A DNA stretch of 21,742 nucleotides, taken from assembly GCA_934153805.1 (NCBI GenBank), contig CAKPFO010000025.1:1-21742 (forward strand). The letters are read 5' to 3'. A program made the position numbers and the translations under genes. This document shows, piece after piece, positions 14,948 to 21,542 of this stretch (its first letter is position 1; each line of letters starts with the position of its first letter). Below the pieces are notes generated by a model that was not told the origin of the DNA, did not search any database, and saw only the letters and a program-made list of their open reading frames with translations. The stretch comes from an uncultured Clostridia bacterium. GTDB taxonomy: Bacteria; Bacillota; Clostridia; TANB77; CAG-508.

Positions 14948-15271
14948 ATGGCAGTTGATTTTAGTATAATAGGTGAACGTATTAAAAAAGCAAGAAAGGC
15001 AAAGAAAATGACACAAGAAGATTTAGCAGAAAAAATGGATGTTTCAATTGCATTTTTAAGTAGAATTGAGAGAGGAACTTCTCAAATTAATTTGAAACGT
15101 TTAAGTCAAGTTTGCAATATATTAGATGTTACAGAAGGTGAAATCTTAAACGGAACAGCTAGTGGTTCTGGAAAATATCTTAACTCTGAATTTGCTACTT
15201 TATTAGAAAATTGTTCTTCTGAAAAGCAAAGATTAATATATGATATTGCAAAAGTAGTAATTGATAGATAA
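14948..15271 (+). CDS. XRE-family helix-turn-helix transcriptional regulator
   Basis: A 107-residue DNA-binding protein, SinR/Cro-C1 type. The HTH domain spans about residues 8-64: IGERIKKARKAKKMTQEDLAEKMDVS, then the recognition helix in IAFLSRIERG, then INLKRLSQVCNILDVTEGEIL. After a glycine/serine linker (ASGSGKYL) a C-terminal amphipathic helix (FATLLENCSSEKQRLIYDIAKVVID) probably mediates dimerisation. The ATG at 14948 is chosen because GAAAGGA lies 9 nt upstream; an in-frame TTG at 14930 overlaps that Shine-Dalgarno. No consensus -35/-10 pair is obvious: TATAAT boxes occur near 14886 and 14909 without a good partner. It is divergent from the pilin-like gene, so cross-regulation is possible but unproven. 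Targets unknown. Confidence 0.88.
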   Translation: MAVDFSIIGERIKKARKAKKMTQEDLAEKMDVSIAFLSRIERGTSQINLKRLSQVCNILDVTEGEILNGTASGSGKYLNSEFATLLENCSSEKQRLIYDIAKVVIDR

Positions 15272-15299
15272 AAAGCGTATTATAAAAAAGTAGAAGAAA

Positions 15300-15329
15300 A
15301 AACGTAGACCAAAAAAGTAGTCTACGTTT
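15300..15329. terminator. Bidirectional terminator between the XRE gene and trmB
   Basis: Perfect 10-bp stem AAACGTAGAC (15300-15309) / GTCTACGTTT (15320-15329), which can extend outward (AGAAG / CTTCT). On the minus strand it runs into TTTTTTCTTCT, and on the plus strand into TTTCTTCT. It separates convergent genes. A second AT-only palindrome (15346-15361), followed on the minus strand by six T residues, adds a weak stop for trmB. Confidence 0.8.
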
Positions 15330-15398
15330 CTTCTATCTATATAAAAAACAATATATTGTTTGTAATATATATTATTCTTTTTTCTTATTTTTGTTACT

Positions 15399-16058
15399 CT
15401 ATTTTTTTACAGCTATTAGTGCTTTTATTTTTATTCCTTGTTCCATAAACATTTTTTCATGCTCTGTTTGTATGTTGTCCCAAAAATTTTCTTCATTTTC
15501 CAAATCATATGTCTTCTTTTCTATCTTGAATCCACATTCTTCAAAATAAACTAAACTATCTTCAAATAGATTGTCATCATCTGTTTTAAAATAAATTTCT
15601 CCATTTTCACTTAATATTTGTTTATATTTTTCTAATTGTCTTGAATGTGTAAGTCTCTTTTTATGGTGCTTTCCACGTGGCCATGGATTGCAAAAATTTA
15701 TATATATTCTTTGCACTTCATCTGTTTTGTCTAATATATTTAAAATTCTTTCTATATCGTATCTTGTTAAATATACATTTTCTATTTCTTTTTGGTTTTC
15801 TTCATATTCTTTTTCTATATTTCTTTTTGCCAAACCTAGCATTGCATCTACTAAATCAATTGCTAAATAATTTATATTATCGTTTTTTACTGCAAGTTTA
15901 GATATAAAGCTTCCTTTACCACACCCTAATTCTATATGTAATGGAGCAATATTCTTATATAATGTTTTCCATTTTCCTTTGTAGTCTTCTGGATTATCTA
16001 TATAAAACTTGCTTGCTTCTAATTCTGGTCTTGCCCATGGTTTAAATCTTATTCTCAT
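15399..16058 (-). CDS. trmB: tRNA (guanine-N7-)-methyltransferase
   Basis: Transfers a methyl group from SAM to N7 of G46 in the variable loop of tRNA. A 219-residue Rossmann-type methyltransferase with the SAM-binding motif LHIELGCGKGSFISKLA (about residues 42-58), the acidic ribose-binding segment YLAIDLV, and the TrmB signature INFCNPWPRGKHHKKRLTHSRQLEKY, followed by GEIYFKTDDDNLFE. Length is standard. The ATG at 16058 sits 11 nt after AAAGGA; the in-frame ATG at 16067 is only 2 nt from that Shine-Dalgarno and is therefore less likely. It has its own promoter (16094-16122) and terminator, so it is monocistronic. It consumes SAM, the product of the metK enzyme also encoded in the window. 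Confidence 0.95.
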   Translation of the reverse strand: MRIRFKPWARPELEASKFYIDNPEDYKGKWKTLYKNIAPLHIELGCGKGSFISKLAVKNDNINYLAIDLVDAMLGLAKRNIEKEYEENQKEIENVYLTRYDIERILNILDKTDEVQRIYINFCNPWPRGKHHKKRLTHSRQLEKYKQILSENGEIYFKTDDDNLFEDSLVYFEECGFKIEKKTYDLENEENFWDNIQTEHEKMFMEQGIKIKALIAVKK

Positions 16059-16093
16059 TTTTATCATGTTCCTTTCTGCTTTTTAATGCTTAC

Positions 16094-16122
16094 ATAGTAG
16101 CACATTTTTCTATTTTTAGCAA
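16094..16122 (-). promoter_or_regulatory. Promoter of trmB
   Basis: Minus strand: -35 TTGCTA (16117-16122), 17-bp spacer, -10 TACTAT (16094-16099), about 36 bp before the start codon. Confidence 0.5.
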
Positions 16123-16128
16123 TACTAA

Positions 16129-16163
16129 AATAGCAGCAAGCTATTTGACCGCTTACTGCTATT
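16129..16163 (-). terminator. Terminator of the DapB-like oxidoreductase gene
   Basis: Stem AATAGCAG (16129-16136) / CTGCTATT (16156-16163) continues inward with AAGC/GCTT after one C-A mismatch. It lies 5 bp past the stop codon; on the minus strand it ends in TATTTTAG, a short U-tract. Confidence 0.65.
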
Positions 16164-16168
16164 CTAAT

Positions 16169-17245
16169 TTATTTTACATATTCGTTTAAAGGTTTTACTC
16201 TATATTTCAATTCATCAAGTTTATCTGTTGAAACATATCCTGGTGCTCCATTTATTACATCTGGAATTCTATTTACTATAGTTGCGCATGTAAGCTCTAC
16301 TGTTGCTGGTCTTGCTACTACTATAGTTGTGTTTGGCTCTCCTTCTACTGTCCATTCGTTTTTGTCATAGTCTTCTTTTGAATATACTTTTCCTATACAT
16401 TCTGACTCTATTGTTATTCCCTCTTCAGTTTGAGTTGTTACAACAGCACTCATTCCTGTACTATCTCCTGCTTTTACAGTCATTCCTAATGTTGATGAAT
16501 AAATATCTTCTTTATATGTTTGTGGTACTGTTTTTTGTGTTTGTGATTTAACTGTTAATCCTAATTTTGAACATAGCCATCCATTAACATTCCACATGTA
16601 CGATGGTAAATACTCTCCGCTATCTATTAGATTTTTTCTTTCTTCATCACTGATTCTATCTACAGAAGCTACTTCTTTATCAAATTCTTCTAATGTAAGA
16701 CCTGATCCATGTGCTTTTGCTAATGCTATTCCATAGTCTTCTACATTATAGCTTGAGCTTCCTTTTATCTTTGTTATAGTGTGTGTTGAACCTGCTATTG
16801 CTGATATTAATTCTCCCCAGTAGATATCTTGATATCCACTTCCTACTATTGTACAATTATTTTGTTTTGCAAGCTCATCTATTTTTCTTGTTGCTTCTGG
16901 ATTTGAATTTGCTGGATAAAATGCCTCTTCACATGTTGTAATTGCATTAATTCCTAATTTTGCACATAACATTAATGCATCTTTTACATCTTTAAATAAA
17001 CTCATTGTTGTAACAATTACAATGTCTGGCTTTGTACTTTTTAACATTTCCTCTGCATTTTCTATAGAAGTTATAGTTACTCCTCTTTTTTCTCCTCCCA
17101 TTATCTCTGAAATATCTTTTCCAACTACAGCTGGATTAATATCTACTGCTCCTACTATTTCAGCTCCTTTTTCGTACACATAACGCATAGTATAAACTGA
17201 CATTTTTCCTGTACCATACTGTACAACTCTTACCTTTCTTTCCAT
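16169..17245 (-). CDS. DapB-like NAD(P)-dependent oxidoreductase (2,4-diaminopentanoate dehydrogenase type)
   Basis: A 358-residue dehydrogenase with an N-terminal Rossmann fold (VRVVQYGTGKMSVYTMRY, then VDINPAVVGKDI and PDIVIVTTMS). It resembles the N-terminal domain of dihydrodipicolinate reductase but is about 100 residues longer than DapB. This size and the motif ITTCEEAFYP fit the group that contains 2,4-diaminopentanoate dehydrogenase (Ord) of clostridial ornithine fermentation. The C-terminal part carries SGYQDIYWGELI and GSSSYNVEDYGIALAKAHG, conserved in that group. Neither ornithine aminomutase (oraS/oraE) nor lysine-pathway genes are adjacent, so the substrate stays open. The ATG at 17245 has AAAGG 8 nt upstream; an in-frame GTG at 17254 overlaps this site. 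The gene lies 77 bp after the J-domain gene and may be read from it. Confidence 0.7.
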   Translation of the reverse strand: MERKVRVVQYGTGKMSVYTMRYVYEKGAEIVGAVDINPAVVGKDISEIMGGEKRGVTITSIENAEEMLKSTKPDIVIVTTMSLFKDVKDALMLCAKLGINAITTCEEAFYPANSNPEATRKIDELAKQNNCTIVGSGYQDIYWGELISAIAGSTHTITKIKGSSSYNVEDYGIALAKAHGSGLTLEEFDKEVASVDRISDEERKNLIDSGEYLPSYMWNVNGWLCSKLGLTVKSQTQKTVPQTYKEDIYSSTLGMTVKAGDSTGMSAVVTTQTEEGITIESECIGKVYSKEDYDKNEWTVEGEPNTTIVVARPATVELTCATIVNRIPDVINGAPGYVSTDKLDELKYRVKPLNEYVK

Positions 17246-17322
17246 CTTTTGCACCTTTCCTTTCTTTAATTATTTATATATAGATTATTCACTATATACC
17301 CTAATTTATACTTTTCTTTTGC

Positions 17323-17952
17323 TTAACTAAATAGCCTTATAAAGAAATTTTTTATTCCATTCCATAATCCTTGTATAATGTTTCCTAAAACATTAATTAT
17401 TGCTTTTATTACATTATTATTTGTATACAAATCCACTAACATTTTATGTGTTGGTGGAAATATCCATATTATCAAAATTGCAATTGCTAAAATTCCTAAT
17501 ACTTTTAATAGGTTAATAAACTTTTTAAATGTCCATGGTTCTCTTACCTTATAACCTAAGCTTCTTAAATAATTGTTATATGCATTTGCATATGCTCTAT
17601 TCATTTCTTCTTGCAATTTTTTTGCATTATTATATTCGTAATCTTCTTCATTTATTGTTTGTTGTTTTTGCTCTTGTTTATATTGAATCTCTTCTTGTTG
17701 CCTCTTTTCCCTTATTTGCCTTTCTTCTAATTTTTTTGCTTCTAACTTTGCATCATACTCTTTTCTCTTTTCGTCATTACCTAAAATTTCATATGCAGCG
17801 TTTATCTGTTTCATCTTTTCTTCTGCTTTTTGTTTTGCTTCTCCTTGTTGTAAATCCGGATGATATTTTTTTGCTAATACATGATATGCTTTATCTATAA
17901 CCTCTTTTGATGCTTTTTCGCTTACTTCTAAAATCTCATATAAATTCAACAT
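17323..17952 (-). CDS. Membrane-anchored J-domain (DnaJ-like) protein
   Basis: A 209-residue protein with an N-terminal J domain at about residues 3-68, including the HPD motif (31-33) that stimulates DnaK ATPase activity and helix IV (INAAYEILGNDEKRKEYD). A long charged helix rich in K, E and Q follows (68-120), then one membrane helix at about 148-166 (VLGILAIAILIIWIF) and a C-terminal amphipathic segment. It lacks the G/F and zinc-finger regions of true DnaJ, so it is a class III J protein that probably recruits DnaK to the membrane. The ATG is preceded by AAGGGG. Its extended -10 promoter is divergent from that of the DUF4364-like gene. Client or partner unknown. Confidence 0.85.
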   Translation of the reverse strand: MLNLYEILEVSEKASKEVIDKAYHVLAKKYHPDLQQGEAKQKAEEKMKQINAAYEILGNDEKRKEYDAKLEAKKLEERQIREKRQQEEIQYKQEQKQQTINEEDYEYNNAKKLQEEMNRAYANAYNNYLRSLGYKVREPWTFKKFINLLKVLGILAIAILIIWIFPPTHKMLVDLYTNNNVIKAIINVLGNIIQGLWNGIKNFFIRLFS

Positions 17953-17980
17953 ACTTGCCCCTTAAATTTTTATTTTTTAA

Positions 17981-17989
17981 ATTATATCA
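17981..17989 (-). promoter_or_regulatory. Extended -10 promoter of the J-domain gene
   Basis: TGATATAAT on the minus strand (TG-n-TATAAT) with no good -35 at the right distance. It is about 30 bp before the start codon. Confidence 0.45.
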
Positions 17990-18027
17990 TTAAAATCGCT
18001 AAAATCATAGTATTTTTTTGTAAAATA

Positions 18028-18036
18028 TGTTATAAT
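18028..18036 (+). promoter_or_regulatory. Extended -10 promoter of the DUF4364-like gene
   Basis: TGTTATAAT (TG-n-TATAAT) without a recognisable -35, about 35 bp before the start codon. It mirrors the divergent extended -10 at 17981-17989; the two boxes lie about 40 bp apart. Confidence 0.5.
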
Positions 18037-18071
18037 TCGTTTATCTAAAATGAATTTAAGGAGTGATACTA

Positions 18072-18605
18072 TTGAAATTAACATCAGATAACGAAACTTT
18101 GGCAGAAAACAAAGTATTAATTTTATATATATTAAATAAGATTGGAAAGCCTATTTCTAATGACTCTCTTTTAAACTTAGTCTTAGCAGTAACAGATATG
18201 AACTATTTTTATTTCCAACAATTTTTATTAGATTTATTAGAAAATGGGTATATTATGAATTATTATAAAGATGATTATAGTTTTTATGATATTACCGATT
18301 TTGGTAAAGAAACTTTAGCTCTTACTCAAGACATTTTACCTGGAATTATAAAATTAAGAGTAGATGCTAATTTTAAAGATGAATTAGACACTTTTGAAAA
18401 TGCACATTCTGTAGTTGCTGAATATACACCACAAAGTGAAGACCATTTTATTGTTACTTGTAAAATTATAGACCATAGTGACACAATTTTTGAAGTTAAA
18501 ACTTTTGCTGGTTCAAGACAACAAGCAAAAGATATTGTAGATAATTGGAACTCTAATGCAGATAAAATGTATCCTGCAATTTTAAGTATATTAACAAAAA
18601 AATAA
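18072..18605 (+). CDS. DUF4364-like winged-helix protein
   Basis: A 177-residue soluble protein of the type annotated in Clostridia as DUF4364. The N-terminal half (about residues 8-85) reads like a winged-helix domain: NKVLILYILNKIGKPISNDSLLNLVLAV, then YFYFQQFLLDLLENGYIMNYY and SFYDITDFGKETL. The C-terminal half has a beta-rich core (VVAEYTPQSEDHFIVTCKIID, TIFEVKTFAGSRQQAKDIVDNW). The start is a TTG at 18072, set 8 nt after AAGGAG; the in-frame GTG at 18063 overlaps that Shine-Dalgarno. It lies 100 bp upstream of the SASP gene in the same orientation, with no clear terminator between them. DNA binding is suggested by the fold; targets and function are unknown. The family call rests on remembered resemblance and has not been verified. 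Confidence 0.7.
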   Translation: MKLTSDNETLAENKVLILYILNKIGKPISNDSLLNLVLAVTDMNYFYFQQFLLDLLENGYIMNYYKDDYSFYDITDFGKETLALTQDILPGIIKLRVDANFKDELDTFENAHSVVAEYTPQSEDHFIVTCKIIDHSDTIFEVKTFAGSRQQAKDIVDNWNSNADKMYPAILSILTKK

Positions 18606-18705
18606 TTTTTCTATTTATTTCCAGTTTATTTTTTTCTTATTTGCACACTCTATATATTGAAAAGATAAATTTTCAAAAAAGTAATTTTTCAGGGGGTGAA
18701 ATGAA

Positions 18706-18900
18706 ATGATAAACTCAAACAAAAAAGTAGTTCCAGAAGCTTCAGAAGCTCTTAACAAATTCAAATATGAAGTTGCTAGTGAAGTTGGTGTAACTTTAAA
18801 AGATGGATACAATGGTAACTTATCTTCAAGAGATGCTGGTAGAATCGGTGGTAACATGGTTAGAAAATTAATAGAACAAGCTGAAAACCAAATGAAATAA
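18706..18900 (+). CDS. Alpha/beta-type small acid-soluble spore protein
   Basis: A 64-residue SASP that coats and protects DNA in dormant spores and is degraded during germination by the GPR protease. Both family blocks are present: FKYEVASEVGV (residues about 19-29), which contains the GPR cleavage context E-V-A-S-E, and GYNGNLSSRDAGRIGGNMVRKLIEQAE (about 34-60), the DNA-binding core. The Shine-Dalgarno GGGGGTGA is very strong, fitting high expression. No convincing sigma-G promoter (consensus about GnATR, then CATnnTA) was found; CACTCTA at 18646-18652 is the closest -10 but is poor. The gene shows that the organism forms, or descends from, endospore formers. Confidence 0.95.
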   Translation: MINSNKKVVPEASEALNKFKYEVASEVGVTLKDGYNGNLSSRDAGRIGGNMVRKLIEQAENQMK

Positions 18901-18932
18901 GGTTTTGACTAAAATATTTTTATAGAACAGGC

Positions 18933-18978
18933 GAGGTATGAAAGTATTTCTAGACGTTTAGAAATACTTTCATACCTC
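18933..18978 (+). terminator. 20-bp perfect hairpin after the SASP gene
   Basis: Perfect 20-bp inverted repeat (18933-18952 and 18959-18978) around a 6-nt loop, 32 bp past the stop codon and followed by TTCTTTGTTT. It probably terminates the SASP transcript and protects its 3' end. The stem is longer than most intrinsic terminators in this window. Confidence 0.7.
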
Positions 18979-19044
18979 TTCTTTGTTTATATGCTTTATC
19001 AAGTTTTTTAAGTTAAATTTTAGAATATTCTGTTGTACTTTCTT

Positions 19045-19773
19045 TTATCTTTCAGAATCTTCTAATAATATGGCTTTGTCTAGAGTTTTTGATTGTATAG
19101 TTTCTATCGTTCTTATTCCTGTTGATTGTTTTTCTAATTCTCCATAATATATTTGCTTTACGCCTGTATAGCCTAATTTTATAAGTTCTTCGTCAATTTT
19201 TTCTATTCTATCATCAAAGTCTAGTACACCATTAGTTAAAGCTAAAGTTCTGTAATACAAAATTGCTCCAATCATCTCTTCTTGTATGTCAAATTCTCGT
19301 ATATATTTGTCCACCTCTATTAAGTCTTCTAAATACTTTTTGGCGGTAATAATTTGTGGGATTGTTCGTATATCTTCTTTTAATGGTTTTGCTTGATTTT
19401 TGTTTTCTTCTATTCTTAATCTTTTATTTCTACTTATTTCTTGTTCTATTATTTGTTTACTTACATTTAAATAAACTTCAAATTTTGACAAATAGTCCTC
19501 TCCTTTTAATATTTTTGCTTGCAATTTATTTTCTATAATATATCTTGACTCACAATTTTGTGCATAAAAATCTATATTTGCTTTTTCAAACTTTTCTGCA
19601 ATCTCTAAATATTTATCCCCATAACTCACAATTATATTAGGAATTTTTGCATCATTAAAGCCTATACTATTTAGCGTATGGTTACATCTTGTTATAATAT
19701 CCCACATATTTTCAATTGATTGCCCTATTCTTTCAAAAGCTATTTTCCTTTCATTTTCTTTGTCATAAGCCAT
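19045..19773 (-). CDS. Helical protein of unknown function
   Basis: A 242-residue soluble protein with no membrane segment or signal peptide. It is mostly alpha-helical with many charged residues: AYDKENERKIAFERIGQSIENMWDIITRCNH at the N-terminus, a middle section rich in E and K (ISRNKRLRIEENKNQAKPLKEDIRTI), and IGAILYYRTLALTNGVLDFDDRIEKIDEELIKLGYTG toward the C-terminus. Two CxxxH/C-like residues are not arranged as a metal site. I recognise no family. The ATG has AAAAGGAG at good spacing, and a consensus promoter (19806-19834) makes it a separate transcription unit behind the hpf terminator. No terminator follows clearly before the SASP hairpin on the other strand. Confidence 0.75.
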   Translation of the reverse strand: MAYDKENERKIAFERIGQSIENMWDIITRCNHTLNSIGFNDAKIPNIIVSYGDKYLEIAEKFEKANIDFYAQNCESRYIIENKLQAKILKGEDYLSKFEVYLNVSKQIIEQEISRNKRLRIEENKNQAKPLKEDIRTIPQIITAKKYLEDLIEVDKYIREFDIQEEMIGAILYYRTLALTNGVLDFDDRIEKIDEELIKLGYTGVKQIYYGELEKQSTGIRTIETIQSKTLDKAILLEDSER

Positions 19774-19805
19774 TGTATAATTCTCCTTTTATTTTTATGT
19801 ATACT

Positions 19806-19834
19806 ATTATATATCTATATTGCTTATTTTTCAA
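19806..19834 (-). promoter_or_regulatory. Sigma-A promoter of the helical unknown gene
   Basis: Minus strand: -35 TTGAAA (19829-19834), 17-bp spacer, -10 TATAAT (19806-19811), about 30 bp before the start codon. Confidence 0.7.
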
Positions 19835-19844
19835 GTTTTACATA

Positions 19845-19870
19845 AAAAAAATGAGGCTATACGCCTCATT
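19845..19870 (-). terminator. Terminator of hpf
   Basis: Stem AATGAGGC (19850-19857) / GCCTCATT (19863-19870) with a 5-nt loop, 12 bp past the hpf stop codon. On the minus strand it ends in eight T residues. A and T flanks on both sides extend the stem. Confidence 0.9.
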
Positions 19871-19882
19871 TTTTGTTTATCT

Positions 19883-20419
19883 TTATGCTTCTGGTTCTAC
19901 TAAACCAAAGTTTTTACCATCTTTAAGTCTATATATTACATTTACTTTTTGAGTATCTATGTTTATAAATACTAAAAAGTTATTTCTTGGTTTTCCTTCT
20001 AATTCTAGTTTTGCATCTTCTGGTGCCATTGGTTTTATTTCATAATAAATAGTTTTAATAATTTCATTTTCAACTTCATTTCTGTTTTCTAATGAATTCA
20101 TTGATTGTTTTAAACGAATTGATTCAGTCATATTTTGTTTGTCATTTTTTGTTTTTGTCTTTCTAATTTGACCTTCTAATATGTCTATATCTTTATCTAT
20201 AGATGCATATAAGTCTTTATGAGCTGTTACTGCTCTATATGAATCTGTTTCTGATGTTACATATAGTTCTGCAACTTGTTCATTACCTTCTGTTTTTATT
20301 GTTGCAGCTACATCAAACTCCTCTCCAAAATATTTTTCTAATCTTTCGCTTTTTCTTTCGATATACTCCTTAATAGCTTCTGTTGCTTTTAAGTCTTTTC
20401 CTGTTATTTTTATGTTCAT
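19883..20419 (-). CDS. hpf: Ribosome hibernation promoting factor, long form
   Basis: Binds the 30S subunit and pairs 70S ribosomes into inactive 100S dimers in stationary phase or stress. The 178-residue protein has the N-terminal S30AE/YfiA domain (about residues 1-100: MNIKITGKDLKATEAIKEYIERKSERLEKYF, AELYVTSETDSYRAVTAHKDLYASIDKDIDILEGQIRK). A linker and the C-terminal dimerisation domain follow (about 120-178, ending IDTQKVNVIYRLKDGKNFGLVEPEA); together they define the long form typical of Bacillota. The ATG at 20419 is preceded by AAGGGAG at 8-9 nt; an in-frame ATG at 20437 overlaps that Shine-Dalgarno and would add six residues before the conserved MNIKI start. It is a monocistronic unit with its own promoter and terminator. 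Confidence 0.95.
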   Translation of the reverse strand: MNIKITGKDLKATEAIKEYIERKSERLEKYFGEEFDVAATIKTEGNEQVAELYVTSETDSYRAVTAHKDLYASIDKDIDILEGQIRKTKTKNDKQNMTESIRLKQSMNSLENRNEVENEIIKTIYYEIKPMAPEDAKLELEGKPRNNFLVFINIDTQKVNVIYRLKDGKNFGLVEPEA

Positions 20420-20471
20420 AAAAATCGCTCCCTTCATTTTGTTCTTTTGTTAATATTACTATCGTACCTTT

Positions 20472-20500
20472 ATTATACCTTGTTTAGGAAAAATTTTCAA
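20472..20500 (-). promoter_or_regulatory. Promoter of hpf
   Basis: Minus strand: -35 TTGAAA (20495-20500), 17-bp spacer, -10 TATAAT (20472-20477). A vegetative-type promoter; I do not see a clear stress-sigma motif. Confidence 0.65.
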
Positions 20501-20580
20501 ACATTTTATGATATTTTCTTAAATTTTACAAATTTTTCACAATTATTTTGAATTTTTTACCCTCAATTTCTTATAAACTC

Positions 20581-20609
20581 TTGCAAAAATTCCATTTATA
20601 TGATAGAAT
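20581..20609 (+). promoter_or_regulatory. Promoter of rpsT
   Basis: -35 TTGCAA (20581-20586), 17-bp spacer, -10 TAGAAT (20604-20609), giving a leader of about 37 nt before the start codon. Confidence 0.6.
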
Positions 20610-20652
20610 TTTATTTGCTATATTGAGATTAACCATAAGGAGGTGCAAATAA

Positions 20653-20916
20653 ATGCCAAATATTAAATCAGCTATAAAAAGAACTAAAATTATAGAAAAG
20701 AAAACAATGCAAAATAATATGATTAAATCAGCATACAAAACAGCTGTTAAAAAGTTTGAAAGTGCTTTAGAAGCAGGTAACATCGAAGAAGCTACAGCTT
20801 TATTCTCAGAAGCAACTAAAAAAATTGACCAAGCTTGTACAAAAGGTGTTATAGTAAAAAACACAGCTGCTAGAAAAAAATCAAATTTAGCAAAAAAATT
20901 GAATGCTGCAAAATAA
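20653..20916 (+). CDS. rpsT: 30S ribosomal protein S20
   Basis: Primary 16S rRNA-binding protein of the small subunit. The 87-residue, lysine-rich helical protein shows the family pattern: MPNIKSAIKRTKIIEKKTMQN at the N-terminus, then SAYKTAVKKFESALEAG and the C-terminal ACTKGVIVKNTAARKKSNLAKKLN. Length is normal. The Shine-Dalgarno AAGGAGGTG is near perfect, fitting high expression. It has its own promoter and two tandem hairpins behind it. The small membrane protein gene downstream has a separate Shine-Dalgarno and probably its own promoter. Confidence 0.97.
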   Translation: MPNIKSAIKRTKIIEKKTMQNNMIKSAYKTAVKKFESALEAGNIEEATALFSEATKKIDQACTKGVIVKNTAARKKSNLAKKLNAAK

Positions 20917-20949
20917 GTTTATATTAATTATTTTTTATAAGCTTATTTT
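20910..20949 (+). terminator. AT-rich hairpin overlapping the rpsT stop codon
   Basis: AAAATAAG-T-TTATA (20910-20923) pairs with TATAA-G-CTTATTTT (20936-20949), one G-U pair, loop about 12 nt. It includes the stop codon. It is weakly stable and probably secondary to the hairpin at 20992-21021. Confidence 0.35.
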
Positions 20950-20991
20950 AAAGCTACATATAGAAAATTGTGCACAGTTTTTTATTTTGTA

Positions 20992-21021
20992 AAAAATTCT
21001 CGGTTTTTCCCGAGAATTTTT
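20992..21021 (+). terminator. Intrinsic terminator of rpsT
   Basis: Perfect 12-bp stem AAAAATTCTCGG (20992-21003) / CCGAGAATTTTT (21010-21021), 6-nt loop, followed by CTTTTTTATTC. The strongest terminator on the plus strand here. Confidence 0.88.
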
Positions 21022-21026
21022 CTTTT

Positions 21027-21143
21027 TTATTCTTTTATTTCTGTACTTGTTTCATATAGACTATCAGCACACATATCTATATCTTCTCCCCAAGATATAG
21101 TTCCAATGCCATATATTACCTTTGATTTTATTTCAATATTATG
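21027..21143 (-). pseudogene. Start-less reading frame, possible gene remnant
   Basis: On the minus strand one frame is open for 38 codons before the TAA at 21027-21029. It encodes a balanced peptide containing YGIGTISWGEDIDMCADSLYETS, which reads like real protein rather than translated AT-rich spacer. There is no ATG, GTG or TTG before an internal ATG near the middle and no Shine-Dalgarno, and an in-frame stop precedes the segment (21144-21146). It could be the tail of a decayed gene. I do not recognise the family. Confidence 0.3.
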
Positions 21144-21202
21144 TTAATATAATTATATAGATTATTATTTTAACGTTATGTTTGAAAGGAATAGTAAATA
21201 TT

Positions 21203-21460
21203 ATGAAATTTATAAATATTTTATTAGATAAAATTAAACATTTAGATTTAAAAATTGCTAAGATAATGAAATTTGGTTTTGTAATTTCTTTTATAATGTG
21301 CATTCTATCTTCTTCTTTATTAGCTACATATCAATTTATAATAAGCTTACCAATTTTATTTTACATAGGTATTTCTCTATTTAAAAGTTCTTTAAGTTTT
21401 GGTGTAACATTTTTCATTTGTGGAATAGGGTTCGATACAGTAAAAAAACAAATGATTTAA
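21203..21460 (+). CDS. Small two-helix membrane protein of unknown function
   Basis: An 85-residue protein: a short basic amphipathic N-terminus (MKFINILLDKIKHLDLKIAKIMK), a hydrophobic helix at about 25-45 (FGFVISFIMCILSSSLLATYQ), a second hydrophobic region at about 47-77 (IISLPILFYIGISLF, FGVTFFICGIGFD), and a short KKQMI tail. Similar small membrane proteins occur near rpsT in clostridial genomes, but I know no function. The ATG at 21203 has GAAAGGA 12 nt upstream; an in-frame TTG at 21182 overlaps that site. A weak promoter (TTGATT at 21122-21127, TAATAT at 21145-21150) may drive it. A REP-like hairpin follows 16 bp after the stop codon. Confidence 0.7.
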   Translation: MKFINILLDKIKHLDLKIAKIMKFGFVISFIMCILSSSLLATYQFIISLPILFYIGISLFKSSLSFGVTFFICGIGFDTVKKQMI

Positions 21461-21475
21461 ATTTCGTACCAACAA

Positions 21476-21525
21476 GGACGGAGATTTTAGCACACATTTT
21501 TCAAAATGCGCTAAAATCTCCGTCC
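21476..21525. repeat. REP-like 50-bp hairpin
   Basis: A perfect 16-bp inverted repeat, GGACGGAGATTTTAGC (21476-21491) and its complement (21510-21525), with a central part that can pair further (CATTT / AAATG). The GGGACGG-type ends and higher GC content set it apart from other hairpins here. They resemble the GGGACGG...CCGTCCC palindromes dispersed in many clostridial genomes and thought to be mobilised by RAYT (IS200-like) transposases. There is no U-tract beside it, so a terminator role is less likely. Confidence 0.6.
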
Positions 21526-21542
21526 CTATTAGCATAATTTTT

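Noticed and set aside
18615..18857. Minus-strand open frame of 80 codons over the SASP gene
   Set aside because: It overlaps a clear SASP gene on the other strand and has no family motifs.
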